This document shows, piece after piece, positions 26,684-35,355 of a stretch of 64,000 nt of DNA. A program made the position numbers and the translations under genes. This DNA is from Pelomonas baiyunensis (lineage in GTDB: Bacteria; Pseudomonadota; Gammaproteobacteria; Burkholderiales; Burkholderiaceae_C), in assembly GCF_043555935.1 (NCBI RefSeq), contig NZ_JBIGIB010000005.1, positions 1 through 64,000 on the forward strand, read 5' to 3'. Positions within the stretch are counted from its first letter, which is position 1; every line of letters begins with the position of its first letter. Under the pieces are notes generated by a model that ran no database searches, had not been told where the DNA came from, and worked only from the letters and a program-made list of their open reading frames with translations.

Positions 26684-27819
26684 AGCGAACCCTGATGGCC
26701 GCCGCGCTGGCCCTGGCTGCTGCCGTGACCCCGGCGCAGACGGCCCCGGTCGTGGGTGCCTACATCCTGGCCGAGCGCGGCGTGCAGGGCGTGGAGCAGC
26801 TGCAGCCCGGCCGCGTCACCCACCTGCTGTATGCCTTCTTGCTGATCTGCGGCGAAGGCGAGCGCAAGCAGGAGGCCGAGGCCTGCAAGGGCCAACCCAA
26901 CTTCAGCATCGCGCCGCATGCCGACCAGGCCACCTTCTCTGCCGCCTCCGAGCGGTTGAAGGCCCGGGACCCCAAGGTGCAGGTGCTGGCCTCGGTGGGC
27001 GGCTGGGGCGGGTCCGACCCGTTCTTTCACCTCGCCGCCACGCGTGAGGGCCGCGCGGCGTTCGTGAAGCACGCCACCGCCTGGCTGCGTGCCCACCCCG
27101 GCTTTGACGGGCTGGACATCGACTGGGAGCACCCCGGCAACAACGGCGCCTCCAACGGCGTGCAGCTGGGCAGCAAGGCCGACGGCGAGCACTACGTGGC
27201 CCTGCTGCAAGACCTGCGTGCGGGCCTGGACGCGCTGGGCCGCGACACCGGCCGCCGCTATGCGCTGACCACCGCCATCAACAGCAGCCGCGAGCAACTG
27301 CAGCGCATGCCCATGGGCCGCGCAGCGAAGTCGCTGGACCTGGTGTTCATGATGACCTACGACTTCTTCGGCCCCTGGACGCGCCAGATCGGCAACCACG
27401 CCGGCCTGCGCAGCGTCCGCCCGGGCGACGACACCAGCCTGGAAGCCCAGGCCCGCAACCTGCGCGCGCAGGGCGTGCCGGCGGCCAAGATGGTGGCCGG
27501 CGTGGCCATGTACGCCCGCGCCTTTGACGGCGTGAAGGCGGACCGCAGCTACGCCAAGCCCTGGCCGAATGACGATGGCTCCGTGCCCTACAAGGACATC
27601 GCCGCACTGCAGGCCCGCGGCCTGAAGCCGGTGTTCGACGCCGGCACGCAGAGCTGGGCGCTGGTGGGCGACGGCAAGTTCGTGGGCTACGACGACCCGC
27701 GCACCGTGCGCGCCAAGGTGGCCTTCGCCAAGAAGGCGGGTTTGGCGGGCGTGTTCGCGTGGGAGTTGAGCCAGGACAACGGCGAGATCCTGGACGCGAT
27801 GAACACGATGCGGCCGTGA
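26680..27819 (+). CDS. secreted GH18 chitinase
   Basis: A 379-residue protein with a signal peptide (MKRTLMAAALALAAAVTPAQ). A single GH18 barrel follows. The SxGG motif is in LASVGGWGGSD, and the catalytic DxxDxDxE motif is in FDGLDIDWEHPG (Asp143, Asp146, Asp148, Glu150). MMTYDFFG holds the substrate-assisting Tyr, and GVFAWELSQDNGEIL is the closing strand with the conserved Trp. There is no chitin-binding domain, which suits a periplasmic or soluble chitooligosaccharide enzyme rather than one for crystalline chitin. It is coupled by ATGA to the GH16-like gene and by GTGA to the cupin-like gene. Confidence 0.9.
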   Translation: MKRTLMAAALALAAAVTPAQTAPVVGAYILAERGVQGVEQLQPGRVTHLLYAFLLICGEGERKQEAEACKGQPNFSIAPHADQATFSAASERLKARDPKVQVLASVGGWGGSDPFFHLAATREGRAAFVKHATAWLRAHPGFDGLDIDWEHPGNNGASNGVQLGSKADGEHYVALLQDLRAGLDALGRDTGRRYALTTAINSSREQLQRMPMGRAAKSLDLVFMMTYDFFGPWTRQIGNHAGLRSVRPGDDTSLEAQARNLRAQGVPAAKMVAGVAMYARAFDGVKADRSYAKPWPNDDGSVPYKDIAALQARGLKPVFDAGTQSWALVGDGKFVGYDDPRTVRAKVAFAKKAGLAGVFAWELSQDNGEILDAMNTMRP

Positions 27820-28766
27820 ACACCATCGCCCGCTGGCCGGACGCTGACGAGCCTGGGCTGCGCGAGCGCCTGCAGGCCTGCGCCGAGCCGGTGCTGCTGC
27901 CCGGCCTGGTGCGCCATTGGCCCGCGGTGCAGGCGGGCCTGGAGGCGCCGCTGGCCATCTGCCGCTACCTGCAGCGCTTTGACCGCGGCACCGAGGTCAT
28001 GGCCACCAAAACCCGCGCCGCCGCCCAGGGCGTGATGGGCTACAACGAGACGCTGACTGACTTCGCGTTCGTGAAGGCGCGTATGCCGCTGGCCGAGTTC
28101 ATGGCCCACCTGCAGGCCTACGCGCCGTTGCCCGGTGCGCCGGCGATTGCGGCGCAGTGCGCCAAGGTCAGTGAGGCCATTCCGGGTTTCGAGGTGGAGA
28201 ACCCGCTGCGGGCCTTGCCCGGCGTGGTGCCCAACTTCTGGCTGGGCAACGCGCTGACCGTGCCGGTGCACCACGACCACCCCTACAACCTGGCCTGCGT
28301 GGTGGCCGGGCGCCGGCGCTTCACGCTGTTCGCGCCCGATCAGGTGGGCAATCTCTACATCGGCCCGCTGGAGCACACGCCCTCGGGCGCGCCCATTTCC
28401 GTGGTGCACCCCAAGGCGCCGGACTTCACCCGCTACCCGCGCTACCGCGACGCGCTGGCCGCCGCCCGCGTGGTGGAGATGGAGCCGGGTGACGTGCTCT
28501 ACATCCCGCCCCTCTGGTACCACCAGGTGGAGGCGCTGGAGACGGTGAACCTGTTGGTGAACTACTGGTGGCCGGTGACCGGCCGCGCCGACCTGCCCGT
28601 GCCGGCCGCGGCGCTGATGCAGGCCCTGCAGGTGCTCAACGCCCTGCCGCCCGCGCAGCGCGACGCCTGGGCGGCGATGTTCGGGCACTATCTGGTGCAA
28701 CGCGAGCAGGACCCCGGCGCCCACATTCCCGAGGCGTGGCAAGGCGCCCTGGCGCGGCGCGGCTGA
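27816..28766 (+). CDS. cupin-like (JmjC/cupin_8) domain protein, copy A
   Basis: A 316-residue protein of the cupin_8/JmjC-like fold. The iron ligands of Fe(II)/2-oxoglutarate oxygenases are present: HxD in PVHHDHPYN (His152, Asp154) and the distal His236 in WYHQVEAL. FNRY-type strands such as VVAGRRRFTLFAPDQ and PGDVLYIPPLW complete the core. It starts with GTG, overlapping the chitinase stop as GTGA, and is the last gene of the GlcNAc operon. Such proteins often lie near TonB receptors and tryptophan-halogenase-like genes, with no settled function; protein hydroxylation is one possibility. It is related to the protein encoded at 29579. Confidence 0.8.
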   Translation: MNTIARWPDADEPGLRERLQACAEPVLLPGLVRHWPAVQAGLEAPLAICRYLQRFDRGTEVMATKTRAAAQGVMGYNETLTDFAFVKARMPLAEFMAHLQAYAPLPGAPAIAAQCAKVSEAIPGFEVENPLRALPGVVPNFWLGNALTVPVHHDHPYNLACVVAGRRRFTLFAPDQVGNLYIGPLEHTPSGAPISVVHPKAPDFTRYPRYRDALAAARVVEMEPGDVLYIPPLWYHQVEALETVNLLVNYWWPVTGRADLPVPAAALMQALQVLNALPPAQRDAWAAMFGHYLVQREQDPGAHIPEAWQGALARRG

Positions 28767-28837
28767 GGCGCGTGCCCGGCCAGACCACCGCTCAGGCCGG
28801 GCGCCGCCATGGCTCTTGCAGCGGGGGAGGGGGCATG

Positions 28838-28862
28838 GAAAAAGGGCGCCGTGTGGCGCCCT
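28838..28862 (-). terminator. Rho-independent terminator of the secreted cysteine protein gene
   Basis: Perfect 8-bp stem AGGGCGCC / GGCGCCCT with loop GTGT. On the minus strand it is followed by TTTTTCC. It lies 22 bases past the stop of the minus-strand gene and may also stop the convergent nine-gene operon. Confidence 0.82.
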
Positions 28863-28884
28863 GGGTATGCCGCCGCAATCGGGC

Positions 28885-29334
28885 TCAGTTCTTGTAGCCC
28901 GTGGCTGTGCAGATGAAATCGGTCGGGCGGGCATTGCCGCCGTTGCCGTAGACCTCCACCACGCTCGTGCCGGTGAAGGTGGAGGTGGCGCCGTACTGGC
29001 TGTTCCAGCTGGTCATGGCGCGCTGGCAGGCCAGGGACGCCGGGTCGCCGTGGGCGCTGGCCGTGACGATGGTCTTGGGCGGCGTGGAGGGCACGTCACC
29101 GTAAGCCACGCAGTCCCAGGTGCCGTTGGGAGCGGTGGCGCCACCCACGGGGCTGCAGCGGTAGATGCCCTGGTAGGTGCCATTGGGGTAGCTGGAGCGC
29201 CAGTTGTTGGACGCTGCCGTGGCCGCCAGCGATTGGGTGGCGCCGAAGCCTTCCACGTACACGGTGGTGGCGCCGGCCAGGGTGGCGAAGCAGGCCAGCG
29301 TCAGTGCGGCCAGGGAGGGGATGCATGCTTTCAT
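28885..29334 (-). CDS. small secreted protein with four cysteines, unknown function
   Basis: A 149-residue protein. A signal peptide (MKACIPSLAALTLACFATLAGA) is followed by about 125 Gly/Ser/Thr/Asn-rich residues with four cysteines (in YRCSPVG, WDCVAYG, LACQRAM and FICTATG), enough for two disulfides. I do not recognise a family. It shares a 244-bp divergent promoter region with the cupin-like gene at 29579. A tandem operator overlaps its own -10 (29443-29459), so it is probably part of the GlcNAc/chitin regulon. A binding protein for chitin or chitooligosaccharides is a guess only. Confidence 0.7.
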   Translation of the reverse strand: MKACIPSLAALTLACFATLAGATTVYVEGFGATQSLAATAASNNWRSSYPNGTYQGIYRCSPVGGATAPNGTWDCVAYGDVPSTPPKTIVTASAHGDPASLACQRAMTSWNSQYGATSTFTGTSVVEVYGNGGNARPTDFICTATGYKN

Positions 29335-29442
29335 GGGTTCAGTTCCATATGAGTTGAACGATCGCTTGTCACCCGACGGCATCCGCACCCTCCAGCTCAC
29401 AAAAGCGCCTTGCCCCGAGCGAGCGCGACGTTAGCAGGTGGC

Positions 29443-29459
29443 ATACCCATAAAATACCA
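29443..29459 (-). promoter_or_regulatory. putative GntR operator and -10 region, toward the secreted protein gene
   Basis: On the minus strand it reads TGGTAT-TTTAT-GGGTAT, 11-bp period. It overlaps a -10 element TATTTT (29456-29451) that lies 17 bases from a -35 TTGTAA (29479-29474). Confidence 0.6.
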
Positions 29460-29473
29460 ATCAGCAGAAAGCG

Positions 29474-29501
29474 TTACAAATTGGTATCTCACTGGTAACT
29501 T
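29474..29501 (+). promoter_or_regulatory. putative promoter of cupin-like gene B
   Basis: TTACAA (29474-29479), 16-base spacer, TAACTT (29496-29501). The same six bases read on the other strand serve as the -35 of the divergent promoter. The operator at 29482-29498 fills the spacer and part of the -10. Confidence 0.5.
29482..29498 (+). promoter_or_regulatory. putative GntR operator, toward cupin-like gene B
   Basis: TGGTAT-CTCAC-TGGTAA, two half-sites with an 11-bp period, 81 bases before the start at 29579. It is the partner of the oppositely oriented site at 29443-29459. Confidence 0.62.
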
Positions 29502-29578
29502 TGCGGGTGGCGGCGGAGAGCCAATGGCCCCGCTCAAAATGACGCGTGAGCGCGCCGAACACGAGGGAGAACGCAACG

Positions 29579-30595
29579 ATGCAGGCGATGACTGAAATCT
29601 CCGGCCTGACCCGCGAGCGCTTCGAGCGCGAGGTGGTGCCGGCCTACCAGCCCGTGGTGATGCGCGGGCTGGTGGCCGACTGGCCGCTGGTGCGCGCGTG
29701 CGGCGAGGGGCTGGAGGCCGGGCTGCGGTACGTGGCGGGGTTTGACGCTGGCCTGCCGGTGGACGCGCTGCTGGCCAAGCCCGATGCGACGCGGGCCTTC
29801 AGTTACAAGCCGGGCCTGGAGGGCTTCAACTTCGCGCGCGACAAGCGGCCCTACGCGGCGCTGTTCGAGCAGCTGTGGCGCTACAGCCATTTCCCCGACC
29901 CGCCCGCGCTGGCGGCGCAGAGCGCCTTGGTGGCGGAGGCGCTGCCGGGCCTGGAGCAGGCGAACGCGCTGCCGCTGCTGGACGCGGACGTGGCGCCGCG
30001 CCTGTGGATGGGCAACCGCGCCACGGTGCCGGCGCATTTCGACGACTCGCACAACATCGCCTGCGTGGCGGCCGGGCGGCGCCGCTTCACGCTGCTGCCG
30101 CCGGCCTGCGCGCCGCTGCTCTACCTGGGCCCGCCGGACCACGCACCCACGCCGGCGCCGATGTCCGTTGTGCCCGACCTGCACCGGGCCGACCCGGCGC
30201 AGTACCCGCTGCTGACCCAGGCGCTGGCGCAGGCCGTGGTGGCCGAGCTGGAGCCGGGCGACGCGATCTACATCCCGCCGCTGTGGTTCCACCAGGTGGA
30301 GGCGCTGGCGCCGCACCTGAACGTGTTGATGAACTACTGGTGGCGCCCCGACGCTGCCCCCGGCCGGCCCGACGACCTGCACATGGCGGCGATGCGCCTG
30401 GCCATGCTGGCCCTGCGCCACCTGCCCGAGGCCGAGCGCGAGGGCTGGCGGGCGCTGTTCGGGCACTACGTGTTCGGCGCCCAGGGCGCGGGCCTGGCCC
30501 ACATCCCGGACGGCCAGCGCCACCTGTTCGGCCCGCTGGATGCGGCGCAGGACGCCGCGCTGCGTCAGGACCTCGCGGCCCGGCTGAAGGCCTGA
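29579..30595 (+). CDS. cupin-like (JmjC/cupin_8) domain protein, copy B
   Basis: A 338-residue protein of the same family as the one at 27816. Putative iron ligands are His153 and Asp155 in AHFDDSHN, and His238 in WFHQVEAL. Shared strands are VAAGRRRFTLLPP and PGDAIYIPPLW. The start at 29579 is supported by GGGAGA 8 bases upstream; a GTG at 29546 is less likely. It converges on the halogenase gene with a 28-base gap. The promoter carries a tandem TGGTAT operator. Two cupin_8 proteins flanking a halogenase and a TonB receptor are typical of carbohydrate-uptake loci, but their substrate is unknown. Confidence 0.8.
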   Translation: MQAMTEISGLTRERFEREVVPAYQPVVMRGLVADWPLVRACGEGLEAGLRYVAGFDAGLPVDALLAKPDATRAFSYKPGLEGFNFARDKRPYAALFEQLWRYSHFPDPPALAAQSALVAEALPGLEQANALPLLDADVAPRLWMGNRATVPAHFDDSHNIACVAAGRRRFTLLPPACAPLLYLGPPDHAPTPAPMSVVPDLHRADPAQYPLLTQALAQAVVAELEPGDAIYIPPLWFHQVEALAPHLNVLMNYWWRPDAAPGRPDDLHMAAMRLAMLALRHLPEAEREGWRALFGHYVFGAQGAGLAHIPDGQRHLFGPLDAAQDAALRQDLAARLKA

Positions 30596-30623
30596 TCCAG
30601 ACGCCACCGCCCGGGCGGCCCCA

Positions 30624-32234
30624 TCACCACAGGTAGAGCTGCAGCGTCTTGTCGCCCACGCGGGGCGGGATGTCGGCGAGCAGCGCCCGGTGGTCGGGGA
30701 AGTTCATCGCGCTGCGGCGGATGAAGTCGTCCACCGTGTCCAGCCGGTGGCGGGCCTGGTGGGGCGTGGGCGGCTGCAGGTCGTCGCCTTCCGGAAAGAT
30801 GCCCATGCCGGCCAGCAGTGCGTACCAGGACACGATGGGGTAGCCCTGGCCGAAGCGGCCTTGCTTCAAGCCGGCCGCCAGCGGCTTGCGCGACAGCCAC
30901 GTCATCAGCACGCCCTGCAGCGAGTCCGACAGGTGCAGGTTGTCGGCGTTGGCGCGCCAGTACTCGGTGTCGGTGCGCGAGTTGGTTTTGTAGTGCGCCA
31001 CGATGTAGTCGCGCGTGTTCTCGAAGCGGGTGCGCATGTCTTCGTTGAAGCGCGCCTGGGCCGCGGTGCCCAGGTCGCCGGCTTCCAGCGCCTCCACGAA
31101 CGCGCCGGCCGTGCGCTGCACGAAGAGCAGGGCCGTGGCCTCCAGCGGCTCGATGAAGCCTTGCGACAGGCCCACGGACACGCAGTTGCGGTTCCAGATC
31201 TGGCTCATGCGGCCCACGCGCATCTGCAGGTGGCGGGCCGGCACGTCGGCGTCCAGCAGGCCGAGGTGGGCGCGCAGCTCGGTCTCGGCCTGGTCGGGCG
31301 AGCAGTGGGCGCGGCTGTACACGTAGCCGTTGCCGTGGCGGTTCGTCAGCGGGATCTTCCACGCCCAGCCGTGGCGCAGGGCGGTGGCCGTGGTTTGGGA
31401 TTCGATGGCGCCGGTGAGCGGCGTGGGCAGGGCGATGGCCGCGTCGTTGAACAGGTTCTCGGCGTACGAGACGAAGGGCGTCTGCAGCGCCTGGCCGATC
31501 AACAGGGAGGCGAAGCCGGTGCAGTCGATGAAGAAGTCGGCCGCCAGGCGGCTGCCGTCGTCGAGCTGCAGGTGGCCGATGTCGCCGCGCTCGTTCAGCA
31601 GGGTCTGCGTGACATGCCGCGCGGTGTGCGTGACGCCGCGCTCCACCGCCTTGCGGGCCAGGAACTGGCCGAGCAGCGTCGAGTCGAAGTGATACCCGTA
31701 CCAGACGTCGAACGGGAAGTTGGCCTGCGCCCGCGGGCCGCGTCCTTGCCGGGCCAGTGCGGCGGCGATGAAGAAGCGGTCCGGGTGGGCGTGCACGTCG
31801 GCGCCTTCCAGCCGTGCGTGCACGTTGTCCACGAACTGATGCATGGTCATGTTGTCCAGCATCGACGCGAAGGGGTGGAAGTAGCGCTCGAAGCCGGGCT
31901 TGGTGGACCAACCCTCGAACGTGATGCCGGCCTTGTAGGTGGCGTTGCAGGCGGGCATCCATTCCGCCTCCTCGATGCCCAGGCCGTCGAAGAAGCCGCG
32001 CAGCCACGGCGTGGAGCCTTCACCCACGCCGATGATGCCGACCTGGGGCGACTCCAGCACCGTCACCTTCAGGCGGGGGCCGTAGGCCGAGGTGGCCAGC
32101 ATCAGGGCCGTCATCCAGCCCGCCGTGCCGCCGCCCACCACGCAGATGTGCTGCACCGGCGGCGGCCGGTCGGTGGACCCGGCGGCCGGCCGCGCGGCGG
32201 TGTGTTGGTTGAAAACGGTGGCGGTGTCGCTCAT
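30624..32234 (-). CDS. flavin-dependent tryptophan-halogenase-like protein
   Basis: A 536-residue FAD enzyme. It has the dinucleotide motif GGGTAGW (34-40), the halogenase-specific WxWxIP motif as WAWKIP (290-295), a lysine in NATYKAGITFEGW (Lys101) matching the catalytic lysine of PrnA/RebH, and a Glu in QGFIEPLEAT (Glu362) at the position of the second catalytic residue. All key halogenase residues are therefore kept. Genes of this type are common next to TonB receptors in Xanthomonas, Caulobacter and relatives, where the natural substrate is not known. It follows the TonB receptor on the same strand, with a strong terminator between them. No flavin reductase gene is seen nearby. Confidence 0.87.
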   Translation of the reverse strand: MSDTATVFNQHTAARPAAGSTDRPPPVQHICVVGGGTAGWMTALMLATSAYGPRLKVTVLESPQVGIIGVGEGSTPWLRGFFDGLGIEEAEWMPACNATYKAGITFEGWSTKPGFERYFHPFASMLDNMTMHQFVDNVHARLEGADVHAHPDRFFIAAALARQGRGPRAQANFPFDVWYGYHFDSTLLGQFLARKAVERGVTHTARHVTQTLLNERGDIGHLQLDDGSRLAADFFIDCTGFASLLIGQALQTPFVSYAENLFNDAAIALPTPLTGAIESQTTATALRHGWAWKIPLTNRHGNGYVYSRAHCSPDQAETELRAHLGLLDADVPARHLQMRVGRMSQIWNRNCVSVGLSQGFIEPLEATALLFVQRTAGAFVEALEAGDLGTAAQARFNEDMRTRFENTRDYIVAHYKTNSRTDTEYWRANADNLHLSDSLQGVLMTWLSRKPLAAGLKQGRFGQGYPIVSWYALLAGMGIFPEGDDLQPPTPHQARHRLDTVDDFIRRSAMNFPDHRALLADIPPRVGDKTLQLYLW

Positions 32235-32251
32235 GGCGTGATCAAAACAGA

Positions 32252-32281
32252 AAAGGGGAACGTGTGGTGCACGTTCCCCTT
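32252..32281 (-). terminator. stem-loop terminator/attenuator between TonB receptor and halogenase
   Basis: Perfect 12-bp stem AAGGGGAACGTG (32253-32264) / CACGTTCCCCTT (32270-32281) with a 5-base loop. On the minus strand a short T run follows. It ends 18 bases before the halogenase ATG, so it would cut most receptor transcripts and allow only read-through into the halogenase gene. Confidence 0.75.
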
Positions 32282-32300
32282 CGGTGGTCATTGCGTTGTC

Positions 32301-32425
32301 GGGCCGAGCGCCGGGCCGCTCCCAAGCCGGCCCGCCCGGCGATGTGCTCGGGGCTCAACGCCACGAGCATCGCCATCCCCCAGGGGGATCGACCGGGCAC
32401 GCCCCGCGTTCAGCGAGGCGCGACC
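32301..32425. repeat. GC-rich intergenic repeat, copy 2
   Basis: Shares its left edge (GGGCCGAGCGCCGGGCCG and CCCAAGCCGGCCC) and its right edge (CCGCGTTCAGCG) with 17491-17590. The middle carries its own small hairpin around CCCCCAGGGGG (32377-32388). It lies between the 3' end of the TonB receptor gene and the halogenase gene. Confidence 0.55.
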
Positions 32426-32439
32426 GGGCGAGGGGCACG

Positions 32440-35214
32440 TCAATACTTAATACGAGCGGTCAAGTAGAACTGGCGGCCGTTCTTGTAGATGGCGCGCGGC
32501 TGCGACTTGAAGTCGCCGTAGTACTTCAGCGTCGGGTCGTTCAGGTTCTGAGCGTCCAGGCTGAAGGCGAAGTGGTCGTTCAGCTTGTAGCCCACCGACG
32601 CCGACAGCACGCCAGCACCGCGCTGGTAGTAGTCGGAGCCACGGTCACGACCCAGGAAGTTGTCCGAGTTGTAGCCGTAGTTCAGGCGCGCCGAGAACTG
32701 GTCGTTCTCGAAGAAGCCGTTCAGGTTGGCCGAGTGCTTGACCGCGCCGCGCAGGGCATGGCCGCTGGCGTCGTGGGCGTCGGCATAGGTGTAGTTGGCA
32801 CCGATGCCGAAGTTGCTGAACACCGGCGTTTCGAACGCGAACTCCAGACCCGTGACGCTGGCCTTCTTGTTGATCTGGGTGGTCAGATCGAACGGAGCCG
32901 TGACACGCTGGTTGGTCGGCGAACCTTGCTGGCCGCCGGCCGGCGTGACGTCGGTGGAGGCCATCACGCGCTGCACGCCGTCGGTGATGTAGCTGCCGAT
33001 GTTCATGTGGAACGCGCCCATGGACACGAACGCACGCGGCGCGAAGTACCACTCGATGTTGGCGTCGAAGTTGGTCGAGCGGATCGGGTCCAGGTCCGGG
33101 TTGCCGCTGGTGCCGCTGCCGACCGACTTGCCGGTCGGGTCGGAGTAACCGCCCAGCAGCTGGGCGGCCGACAGCGCGGTGTAGTCCGGGCGGGTCAGGG
33201 TGCGCGACAGCGACAGGCGAGCCACAACCTTCGGCGTCACGTCGATGCGCACGCTGGCGCTCGGCAGGGCGTCGGTGTAGGAACGGTCGTGGTAGGTCTG
33301 GTAGTAGCCGGACGGGTCGGTCCAGTTCGGGCCGACCGCCGCGAACGCGGACGGCACGTAGCCCGGCAGCGTCTTGTTGCTGGTCGGCACCCACACCAGC
33401 GTGCTGGACTTGGTGCGCACCAGGCGCATGCCGACGTTGCCGCTCCAGCCTTCGCCTTCCAGGTTGCCCTGCACGTAGCCGGCGGTGGTCTTTTCCGCCA
33501 CCGAGTACTCGTGCGTCACCATGCGGCGCGAGATGTCACGGTTGGAGTACTTGGCGTTGTAGGCCGCCAGAGCGTCCGCCGTCGGGTAGCTGATGCCCGT
33601 GGGGAAGCCAGCGCCCAGACCGCTGCCGAAGTTGCTCGGGTACTGCTCGGTGTAGGCCGAGGCGGGCAGGGGGTTGGCGAACGGGTCGGTGCCCCAGTTC
33701 GGGCCCTGGTTGACGATGGGGCCGTCGGTGTAGCGGTCGTGCTTGGACGTGCGTGCACCGAACTTCAGGCTGCGCAGCATGCCCATGTCCAGCGTGTACT
33801 CGCCGTCCACTTGCGCCCAGGTGTCCTTGTCCTGCACGACCACGTTCTGGTCACCGAAGATCCAGTCGGTGCCCGACGGCTTCAGGGCCGCGCCGTTGGC
33901 GTTGCCGATGTTGAAGGCCGGGGCTTCGCCGCTGCCCTTGAGCTGGAAGCCGCCGCTGGAGGCGGTGATGTCACCTTCATAGACGTCTTGGCTGATCGTC
34001 TTGCCCTTGCCCTTGGAGGTGCCGGCTTGGCCCGACAGCTTCAGCTTGTCGCTGACGCGGAACGAGCCTTCCAGGTTCAGGAAGTTGGTCTCGGCCGAGG
34101 CCTTGCGCGAGATCAGGTCGTACACGCCGATGATGGTGGGCGTGGCGTACGTGTAGTTGGCCGACGTCAGGATGTGGGTCGACGGGTCGATCGTGACGTT
34201 CGTGACCGTCGGGTTGCGGCTCAGCGCCCACATGTTGGACAACATGTAGTTGCGGTTGTAGTTGTCCGCGTTCATCTTGGACGAGAAGCCCGTCACGGTC
34301 AGGTCGACGTCGTTCGTCGGCTTGATTTGCGCGCTGATCAGGCCACCCTTGCGCTCACGCTCTTGCGTGAACAAAGCCGAGCCCATCAGGTTGGGGAACA
34401 GCGTGCCGGCGGGAATGCCGGCGGCCACTGCGGTCGGGTGCGAGGCGGCCGTGATCGGGGTCAGCGACATGGCGCCGTCGTGGGCGAAGGTCTCCACGCC
34501 ATCGCGACGCAGGTGACGCTTTTCGTTGAACGCCTGCACGAGCACGCCGAAGGTCTTGGCGTCGTTCTTCCAGGCGAACAGCGCGCTCACCTGCGGGTCC
34601 GACTTCTTGGGCAAGTCGGCGTAGACGGTGCCCAGGCTGGCTTCAAACGTCAGGAACTTCGCAAAGTCCAGCGGCTTGCGGGTGATGATGTTCACCGCGC
34701 CGGCCGTGCCGCCCTCGATGTCCGAAGCGGATGCGTTCTTGTGCACTTCCACGCGGCTCACCAGTTCCGACGGCAGCAGCGAGAAGCTGACCGAGCGGCC
34801 CACGCCGGCACCGGTCTGGTCCAGCACGAACCAGTCACCGTTGGCCACCGAGTGGCCGTCCAGCAGGGTTTGCGTCAGGCTGGGGTTGGTGCCACGCAGA
34901 CCCACGCGGTCGCGCTCGTCAAAGCCGCCCGAGCCGCCCGACGGGCTGTTCAGGATGGTCACGCCCGGGATGCGGGCCAGGGAGTCGGCGACGTTCTTGT
35001 CGGGCATCTTGCCGATGTCTTCGGCCGAGATCACGTCGATGTGCGTGTCCGCATTGCGCTTCACCGACAGCGACTTCTCTTGCGAGGCGCGGATGCCGGT
35101 GACGGTCACCGTCTCGAGCTGGTTGGCGGGCGCCTGTTGCGCCAGGGCAGCGCCGGCGGCGCCGAGCAGAGCGATGAACACCGCCTGCGAGATGGGGGTC
35201 TGCTTGACCTTCAT
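32440..35214 (-). CDS. TonB-dependent receptor (TonB_Xanth_Caul type), probably for chitooligosaccharides
   Basis: A 924-residue outer-membrane receptor. A signal peptide (QAVFIALLGAAGAALAQQ) is followed by a TonB-box-like region (NQLETVTVTGIRAS) and the plug domain (ISAEDIGKMPDKNVADSLAR, then RIPGVTI). A long beta-barrel ends in LTARIKY with a terminal aromatic residue. GAGGAACAG precedes the ATG at 35214. The length and plug sequence fit the Xanthomonas/Caulobacter carbohydrate-type receptors. Its place beside a GlcNAc operon, with tandem TGGTAT-type boxes upstream, predicts uptake of chitin fragments. The substrate is inferred, not seen. Confidence 0.9.
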   Translation of the reverse strand: MKVKQTPISQAVFIALLGAAGAALAQQAPANQLETVTVTGIRASQEKSLSVKRNADTHIDVISAEDIGKMPDKNVADSLARIPGVTILNSPSGGSGGFDERDRVGLRGTNPSLTQTLLDGHSVANGDWFVLDQTGAGVGRSVSFSLLPSELVSRVEVHKNASASDIEGGTAGAVNIITRKPLDFAKFLTFEASLGTVYADLPKKSDPQVSALFAWKNDAKTFGVLVQAFNEKRHLRRDGVETFAHDGAMSLTPITAASHPTAVAAGIPAGTLFPNLMGSALFTQERERKGGLISAQIKPTNDVDLTVTGFSSKMNADNYNRNYMLSNMWALSRNPTVTNVTIDPSTHILTSANYTYATPTIIGVYDLISRKASAETNFLNLEGSFRVSDKLKLSGQAGTSKGKGKTISQDVYEGDITASSGGFQLKGSGEAPAFNIGNANGAALKPSGTDWIFGDQNVVVQDKDTWAQVDGEYTLDMGMLRSLKFGARTSKHDRYTDGPIVNQGPNWGTDPFANPLPASAYTEQYPSNFGSGLGAGFPTGISYPTADALAAYNAKYSNRDISRRMVTHEYSVAEKTTAGYVQGNLEGEGWSGNVGMRLVRTKSSTLVWVPTSNKTLPGYVPSAFAAVGPNWTDPSGYYQTYHDRSYTDALPSASVRIDVTPKVVARLSLSRTLTRPDYTALSAAQLLGGYSDPTGKSVGSGTSGNPDLDPIRSTNFDANIEWYFAPRAFVSMGAFHMNIGSYITDGVQRVMASTDVTPAGGQQGSPTNQRVTAPFDLTTQINKKASVTGLEFAFETPVFSNFGIGANYTYADAHDASGHALRGAVKHSANLNGFFENDQFSARLNYGYNSDNFLGRDRGSDYYQRGAGVLSASVGYKLNDHFAFSLDAQNLNDPTLKYYGDFKSQPRAIYKNGRQFYLTARIKY

Positions 35215-35355
35215 GAACTGTTCCTCGTTGTGGCCATGGAATCGGGGCGGCGGTGACTGCACGGGGCCTTGCATACCACCTTGGATCCGGTTGCTGGCGG
35301 CATCCCGACGGAGACACCTTCAGCAACCAGTGCCATGCCACTGTAACGATTGATA

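Noticed and set aside
32284..35256. 990-codon plus-strand frame opposite the TonB receptor
   Set aside because: The receptor on the minus strand has a signal peptide, plug and barrel. The plus frame is Val/Arg/Gly/Gln low-complexity with no recognisable motif.
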